Assembly: GCA_030605515.1 (NCBI GenBank)
Contig: JAUWIE010000131.1
Coordinates: forward strand, 1-9,164
Reading direction: 5' to 3'
Length of the DNA: 9,164 nt
Source of the DNA: Thermoplasmatota archaeon
GTDB taxonomy: Archaea; Thermoplasmatota; E2; DHVEG-1
Shown here: positions 5,218 to 9,164 of the stretch, in pieces
How positions within the stretch are numbered: position 1 is the stretch's first letter
Layout: each line of letters starts with the position of its first letter
The notes under the pieces: model-generated
The model's input: the letters and a program-made list of their open reading frames with translations, nothing else
Databases searched by the model: none
Told to the model about the DNA's origin: nothing
Program-made: the position numbers and the translations under genes

Positions 5218-7416
5218 TTATATATTCTTATCTGCTTCTAATTGCGCCTGAAATAGAGAGTAAAAAGGACCTTGAGCTTTAAGTAATTCAGCAAACGTTC
5301 CCGACTCAACAATACGACCTTTTTCAAGAACAATAATTTTATCTGCAAGTGCTATAGTACTAAGTCTATGACCAACAATAACAGATGTTTTCCCCTTCCG
5401 CTCACGTCTTAAAACACTAAGAATCATCTTCTCAGTAACACTATCAAGGTTACTTGTCGCCTCATCAAGAATCAAAATAGGCCGCTTATTAACAAGAGCT
5501 CTCAGAATTGAAATACGCTGAATTTGCCCCTCGGAAAAATTACTACCACCTGAAAAAACAGGAGCGTAAAATTTCTGAGGTAGTTCATCAATGAAACCAA
5601 ATGCCTTAATTCTTCTCGCAATATCATCTATTTCTTCAACAGAAACATCCTTACTCATAGTGATATTGCGATACAAACTCTCCTTAAAAAGATGTGATCG
5701 CTGTGGTACGAGACTGATATTTGCTCTTAAGGATTCAAGAGATATTTCATGAAACGGAATATCATCAACAAGAATCTCTCCTTGCTCAATGTGATAAAAA
5801 CCACAGAGAAGCTTGATCAACGTACTTTTACCAACACCAGTCTCACCAACAAAGGCACAAATCTCCCCAGGGTTAATCTTGAAACTAATATCTTTTAAAA
5901 CAGGTGTATCTTTCTGATATCCAAATGTTACATTTTTAAATTCAACCTTACCTTTAACATCGGTTAGTTCCTTATTACCTGTGAATACTTCTTTTTCTTG
6001 TGGAACATCTTGTATACCCTGAACACGTTCAATAGCAACAAGCGCATCTAAAATTAAAAATAATACACCAGGGAAACGCTGAACAGGAGAGATTACATAT
6101 GCAACAAGGCTGAAAAACAACATCATACTACCAAGAGTTATTGCATTTTCGATGACAAGTGTTGCTCCATACCATAAAACAGAAACAGTTAGAAGTGATA
6201 GAATAAATCCACTCAATCCACTTGAGATAGTAGCTATTATGCTAAGATTATAATTAGTTTTAATAAAATCATGGGCTTTTTCCTTAATCCGACCGATTAA
6301 ATATTCCTCAGAAGAAAAAATCTTAATCTCTTGTATTCCTCTAAATACATCTATAAATTTTCCACCCATCTCACCCTGGCGGATCATAATCATTCTTTGT
6401 AATCTACGAATTGGAATACTAAAAACAACAGTAAGTAGTAGTAAAACCGGGATAAATAGAAGAACTAGAATCATTAAAGATACACTGTAAAAGGACATAA
6501 CAATCAAAGCAACTGCCATAAAAACAATATCTGAAAAAAGTGAGATCAGACTCTGACCAACCGCTGCTTGTATCCTTTGGATATCGTTTAACCTATTAAA
6601 CAAATTACCAATTGAACGAGTCTCATGAAACCTCATAGGTAGATATGCAACATATTCCAAATACCTCATTATATTTCCTTTAAGAACACTCCTAGTGATA
6701 ATTGCTTGAAACACTCCCCTTATCGCTCCAAGTGTGAGATGAATAGCATAAACAAGTATTAATATCCAGCCGAAAAACGCAAGTGTTCCAAGTTCATTAC
6801 CTGGTAAAATTCTATCAATAATTTCTTTTACATAATATGATGATGCAAGACCCAATATTGAAATGATTATTGACAGGGTAAAAATCGAAATAATCAAACC
6901 TTTATGTTCCGCTATAAGCCTGAAAAAAACCATTCTTGGAGCAGTGCATATTACTTCTTTTTTAAATTTATCAGTTGGTTCAAATTCAACAAGATATCCA
7001 CTCCATTTTTTTTCAAATTCATCTCTTGAGAGAACTTCAAGCCCTTTAGCAGGATCACAAATAACAAGATAATCATCATAGACTTCATAGACAATTACAA
7101 AATGCGCTAGTTCCCCTCCATAATGAGCAATAAACGGCCATTTAACCTTTTTTAGTGCAGGATATATTGCTTCAGCGGGTCTTCCCTCTATTCCAATTTC
7201 TTCAGCAGCATCCTTAAGATTCCAAACAGACTGACCAAGTTGATAAACTTGAACAAGCTCTTTGGCCTGCTCAAGACTCATAACATAACCATAATATCTT
7301 GCAATAGAACAAAAAGCCGCAGAGCCGCAATCATTTTCATCACTCTGAAGTACACAAGGATACCGCTTAATAAGTAATGATTTTAAATGTAGTAAATATT
7401 TTTTAACGCTTATCAG
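5218..7416 (-). CDS. C39-peptidase ABC exporter, probable CTG start
   Basis: A bacteriocin-type exporter that removes the leader and exports the peptide. From CTG 7416 it has 732 residues, normal for the family. N-terminal C39 protease: RYPCVLQSDENDCGSA gives oxyanion Gln24 and catalytic Cys30; His105 (LAHFVIVYEV) and Asp121 (CDPAKG) complete the triad. Next comes a six-helix transmembrane region (about 160-440), then the ATPase: Walker A GETGVGKST (near 523), Q-loop VPQRSHLF, signature FSEGQIQR (near 627), Walker B ILILDEATSNLD (near 645) and switch GHRLST (near 682). The first ATG (7281) would remove the catalytic Cys. In the extended frame no ATG, GTG or TTG exists between there and the in-frame stop at 7417-7419. 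CTG 7416 overlaps the ligase A stop as CTGA, the geometry of coupled ATGA overlaps; ATA 7413 and ATT 7371 are weaker options. A base error in the sequence cannot be excluded. Confidence 0.88.
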   Translation of the reverse strand: MISVKKYLLHLKSLLIKRYPCVLQSDENDCGSAAFCSIARYYGYVMSLEQAKELVQVYQLGQSVWNLKDAAEEIGIEGRPAEAIYPALKKVKWPFIAHYGGELAHFVIVYEVYDDYLVICDPAKGLEVLSRDEFEKKWSGYLVEFEPTDKFKKEVICTAPRMVFFRLIAEHKGLIISIFTLSIIISILGLASSYYVKEIIDRILPGNELGTLAFFGWILILVYAIHLTLGAIRGVFQAIITRSVLKGNIMRYLEYVAYLPMRFHETRSIGNLFNRLNDIQRIQAAVGQSLISLFSDIVFMAVALIVMSFYSVSLMILVLLFIPVLLLLTVVFSIPIRRLQRMIMIRQGEMGGKFIDVFRGIQEIKIFSSEEYLIGRIKEKAHDFIKTNYNLSIIATISSGLSGFILSLLTVSVLWYGATLVIENAITLGSMMLFFSLVAYVISPVQRFPGVLFLILDALVAIERVQGIQDVPQEKEVFTGNKELTDVKGKVEFKNVTFGYQKDTPVLKDISFKINPGEICAFVGETGVGKSTLIKLLCGFYHIEQGEILVDDIPFHEISLESLRANISLVPQRSHLFKESLYRNITMSKDVSVEEIDDIARRIKAFGFIDELPQKFYAPVFSGGSNFSEGQIQRISILRALVNKRPILILDEATSNLDSVTEKMILSVLRRERKGKTSVIVGHRLSTIALADKIIVLEKGRIVESGTFAELLKAQGPFYSLFQAQLEADKNI

Positions 7417-8444
7417 TCATCCCATCCTTTAATCTCATAATCAATACTGCCTTTAATAAGCATACGGGCAATATTTTCAGTAATTGGAAAACCAGTAAGC
7501 TCCTCAATCCAACCAAACTGACCATTGGGGTTTAACTCTAAAAAAATATACTCATCATCAGGTGTAACAATCATATCGATACAACCATAAGTTAAATTAA
7601 GATTTCGTAAATATTTCAAACATAAATTCTCGATGTCCTTTGGTAGTTTATGTTTTAAATGAGGTGTATTATCAAGATCATAATGACGCCAATCATGTTT
7701 AGCAATTTCACTTTTTTGAGACTGAATCTCACAGGCCATCACTGCTTTTCCGACACAGGTGATACGTAGTTCTATTTTTTTAGGAACATATACTTGGAAA
7801 ATGTTCGGTGTTGGAAACTCATGTTCTGAATCGTTTAGGTCTTCTTTTTTAATGACCGTTGTATAGAGCCCATATACATCTATCTTCCCGCCTTCCTTTT
7901 TTTTCTCCCAAAAATTCTGCGAAAAAGGTTTGTACACCACATCTTCTTTAATTGGTGCCAAATACTGTGATGCTTCCTCTATTGATGTCGTTATAAACGA
8001 TTGCGGAATACGAAATCCAATTTCTTGGGCAATTTTAAGCTGATAAACTTTTTCTTCATAAATTACATTCTGAGGATATGGATTCATCCAAAAGCAATCC
8101 TTTAAACTCAGGTAAATCCCTCTCATAAAATTTCCCCATTCTGCGCGGTAAAATAACTTATCTTTTCCCTCTATTTTATCTATTATTTCTTTGGGGAGTC
8201 TAGGGCGCCAGAAAAAGACGCTCTGAATCTCTTTAGTTAAATCAACGTTTACAACATCATTCTTGAAGATTATATGCTGGACGCCTTCATCATACGAGAC
8301 AGACAGACAGGATTTTTTATTTGCCAGATCATGCAGCCTAAGGTAAACACAGTTACCCCCTAAATCTTCGATGTGTTTTCCAACAAAATCCGCAGAAGTA
8401 TCATTACCATTCTCCTTGTCATCTATAATAAGAATATTTTTCAT
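7413..8444 (-). CDS. ATP-grasp graspetide synthetase A (MvdC/MvdD-like peptide ligase)
   Basis: A 343-residue ligase of the microviridin/graspetide synthetase type, expected to form side-chain ester or amide links in the precursor cores using ATP. Visible features: N-terminal sheet MKNILIIDD, FFWRPRLP (77-84), CFWMNPYPQN (117-126), EKVYQL (131-136), GFRIPQSFITTS, ATP-site Lys172 in VVYKPF, ELRITCVG (225-232), EIQSQ, HDWR (250-253), and the metal-binding region with Asp290, Glu303 and Asn305 in ELNPNGQFGWIEE. It keeps the family-typical DWR and YKP, unlike B. The frame is open to ATG 8474, but ATG 8444 gives a start matching ligase B and has GGGA six bases upstream (8451-8454). Its stop overlaps the exporter's CTG, so the two are probably translated together. 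P4 lies upstream on the same strand. Confidence 0.87.
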   Translation of the reverse strand: MKNILIIDDKENGNDTSADFVGKHIEDLGGNCVYLRLHDLANKKSCLSVSYDEGVQHIIFKNDVVNVDLTKEIQSVFFWRPRLPKEIIDKIEGKDKLFYRAEWGNFMRGIYLSLKDCFWMNPYPQNVIYEEKVYQLKIAQEIGFRIPQSFITTSIEEASQYLAPIKEDVVYKPFSQNFWEKKKEGGKIDVYGLYTTVIKKEDLNDSEHEFPTPNIFQVYVPKKIELRITCVGKAVMACEIQSQKSEIAKHDWRHYDLDNTPHLKHKLPKDIENLCLKYLRNLNLTYGCIDMIVTPDDEYIFLELNPNGQFGWIEELTGFPITENIARMLIKGSIDYEIKGWDD

Positions 8445-8489
8445 ATTGAATCCCATCCATTGTTTTATATTCATAATGGAACATCAACA

Positions 8490-8497
8490 TTTTATAA
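8490..8497 (-). promoter_or_regulatory. Candidate TATA box for the ligase A-exporter operon
   Basis: TTATAAAA on the minus strand, preceded by the purine-rich GAAAA as an archaeal BRE. A start about 25 bases downstream falls near 8469, after the ATG at 8474 and before those at 8456 and 8444. This independently disfavours the longest reading of ligase A. The box lacks the CAAATAAAG element of the precursor promoters. Confidence 0.4.
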
Positions 8498-8616
8498 TTT
8501 TCTTAAATCTGAAACCAACAAATATAAAATGCTATTTTCCTTGATTCTTTATAAGATGATGTAAATTATCATTCCAATCATTCAATATCTTCCCGTGTCG
8601 AAGTTTAAGATGAATT

Positions 8617-8636
8617 AAAAAATTCTCCAGTAGAAT
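8617..8636 (-). terminator. Possible second terminator downstream of P4
   Basis: On the minus strand ATTCT-ACTGG-AGAAT (8636-8622) is followed at once by TTTTTT, a small hairpin plus U-tract. The stem is short and AT-rich, so support is modest. Confidence 0.25.
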
Positions 8637-8719
8637 CGGGTAGTAACGTTTAACCAACTCGATTATTATTAAAAGCAAATATTATACTAATTTGTGTACT
8701 ATAATCTATAAAAAGTAAT

Positions 8720-8745
8720 AAAGGGAAATAACACCCCTTTTTTTT
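8720..8745. terminator. Terminator-like hairpin after P4
   Basis: AAAGGG (8720-8725) pairs with CCCTTT (8735-8740) around a nine-base loop. The plus-strand side ends in eight T (8738-8745); the minus-strand side is followed by ATTACTTTTT. It lies about 40 bases past the P4 stop and would separate P4 from ligase A. The stronger T-run is on the plus strand, where no gene needs it, so its direction is unsure. Confidence 0.45.
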
Positions 8746-8783
8746 ATTTTAAGCAGTAATACAGGTTCTGTATATATCTCTTT

Positions 8784-8990
8784 TTAGGCACCGACGGGAT
8801 CGTCTACTGTACCTACTATATCATCATCCCAATATACATCTTGTCTAGGAGGATCCCAAACATATGTTGTACTTACTCTTCTTGTTTTCTTGATACCACA
8901 AATAGGTAAAACAAACCCTCCGCTACGTGTCTCATCTGGTTTTATTCTTTCCAAATATCTCAATCCAAATATCTTACTTCTTTTTTTCAT
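8784..8990 (-). CDS. Graspetide-like precursor peptide P4 (68 aa, Asp-rich core)
   Basis: A 68-residue peptide beginning MKKRSKIFGLRYLER with the leader motif at 7-13 and a double glycine RSGG at 22-25, a plausible C39 cleavage point. The remaining 43 residues are GIKKTRR, STTY (40-43), VWDPPRQDVYWDDD and IVGTVDDPVGA. There are seven Asp (46, 51, 55-57, 63, 64) beside Thr36, Ser40, Thr41, Thr42, Thr61 and Lys34/35, the kind of Ser/Thr plus acid-rich composition seen in graspetide cores. An apparent GTG start at 8999 is rejected because that GTG is part of the AAGGTGAT ribosome binding site (8995-9002), four bases before ATG 8990. It is the first gene of the visible cluster and shares promoter architecture with P3. 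Confidence 0.82.
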   Translation of the reverse strand: MKKRSKIFGLRYLERIKPDETRSGGFVLPICGIKKTRRVSTTYVWDPPRQDVYWDDDIVGTVDDPVGA

Positions 8991-8994
8991 ACTT

Positions 8995-9002
8995 ATCACC
9001 TT
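8995..9002 (-). promoter_or_regulatory. P4 ribosome binding site
   Basis: AAGGTGAT on the minus strand, four bases before ATG 8990, is complementary to the archaeal 16S 3' end (ATCACCTCC). It decides the start of P4 and excludes the in-frame GTG that it contains. Confidence 0.75.
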
Positions 9003-9010
9003 AACTTAAA

Positions 9011-9080
9011 GTTATACTTTGTCACTCATCTATATATAAGCTTTATTTGAAAATTATTTACAAAACCTGGCAATCTGTCA
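9011..9080 (-). promoter_or_regulatory. P4 promoter with conserved box and palindrome-like site
   Basis: On the minus strand: TGACAGATTGCCA (9068-9080, an imperfect version of the P3 palindrome), TTTTGTAAAT then CAAATAAAG (9042-9065), TATA box CTTATATATA (9031-9040) and AAGTATAAC (9011-9019). The expected start near 9009 gives a leader of about 19 bases with the AAGGTGAT site. The match to P3 in order, spacing and sequence, and to P0 across TTTTGTAAAT and CAAATAAAG, supports common control of these precursors. Confidence 0.6.
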
Positions 9081-9164
9081 AAATGTAAAAATATCATTTT
9101 GAATTTTAAACAACACATAAAATGAAAAAGATTGTTTTTCAAAATACAAAAACATTAAAAAAAC

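Larger units (their letters stand above)
8445..8783. other. Intergenic region between P4 and ligase A
   Basis: About 340 bases without a convincing gene. On the minus strand it contains two terminator-like hairpins (8720-8745 and 8617-8636), a short inverted repeat ATACAG-GTT-CTGTAT (8759-8773) 10 bases after the P4 stop, and a TATA-like TTATAAAA (8490-8497) before ligase A. I searched it by eye for the FGL[KR]YL leader motif in reverse complement and found none. No tRNA or CRISPR repeat is seen. Confidence 0.5.

Noticed and set aside
5218..7281. Exporter starting at ATG 7281
   Set aside because: It would lack the catalytic Cys and oxyanion Gln of the C39 domain, although His and Asp of the triad are kept and the upstream frame encodes a complete C39 N-terminus.
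8553..8700. Possible C/D box or other small RNA gene (GATGATG near 8557)
   Set aside because: No matching D box (CTGA) at a suitable distance and no compact structure; single short motifs are expected by chance.
8759..8773. ATACAG-GTT-CTGTAT inverted repeat as an operator
   Set aside because: It lies just after the P4 stop codon, far from any start, and occurs once; at most it adds to the 3' end structure of the P4 message.
1..9164. CRISPR array, tRNA, insertion sequence or attachment site
   Set aside because: No regularly spaced repeats, tRNA-like folds, transposase-like frames or terminal repeats were seen by eye; a dedicated scan was not possible.

Overview
The window comes from an AT-rich archaeon. 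The plus-strand gene at the left edge encodes ribosomal protein eS1 (S3ae), which occurs only in archaea and eukaryotes. Ribosome binding sites are of the GGTGAT type, complementary to an archaeal 16S 3' end, and the promoters have archaeal TATA boxes about 13-20 bases upstream of short 5' leaders. A euryarchaeal or Thermoplasmatota-like host is a guess from overall character only.

Layout. Bases 1-720 (+) hold the 3' part of the eS1 gene, with an unusually long charged tail. Bases 775-2694 (+) encode a secreted, C-terminally membrane-anchored Ntn-hydrolase resembling peptidase family C69. From 2740 to the right edge every gene is on the minus strand and belongs to what looks like a ribosomal peptide (RiPP) gene cluster of the graspetide type (microviridin-like, omega-ester or amide cross-linked). 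In minus-strand order it holds: precursor P4 (8990-8784); ATP-grasp ligase A (8444-7413); a C39-peptidase ABC exporter (7416-5218); precursors P3 (5053-4874) and P2 (4840-4688); ATP-grasp ligase B (4414-3383); precursors P1 (3243-3085) and P0 (2916-2740).

How it would work. The five small peptides (50-68 residues) share the N-terminal motif [IV]FGL[KR]Y[LI], which has the pattern F-x-x-[KR]-[FY]-L of the microviridin leader helix (PFFARFL). The rest of each peptide diverges, as expected for leader plus core. The two 343-residue ligases carry the hallmarks of the MvdC/MvdD graspetide synthetase family and would join Ser/Thr/Lys side chains to Asp/Glu side chains of the cores. The exporter would cut off the leader with its C39 domain and export the product. 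The exporter has no ATG, GTG or TTG start that keeps its catalytic cysteine. It most likely starts at a CTG overlapping the ligase A stop codon as CTGA.

Regulation. P0, P3 and P4 have closely similar promoters (CAAATAAAG-like box next to the TATA box). P3 and P4 also share, at identical distance, a 13-bp palindrome (TGACA-N3-TGYCA) that may be an operator. The multi-precursor, two-ligase arrangement in an archaeon with unfamiliar core sequences is the most interesting content of the window.
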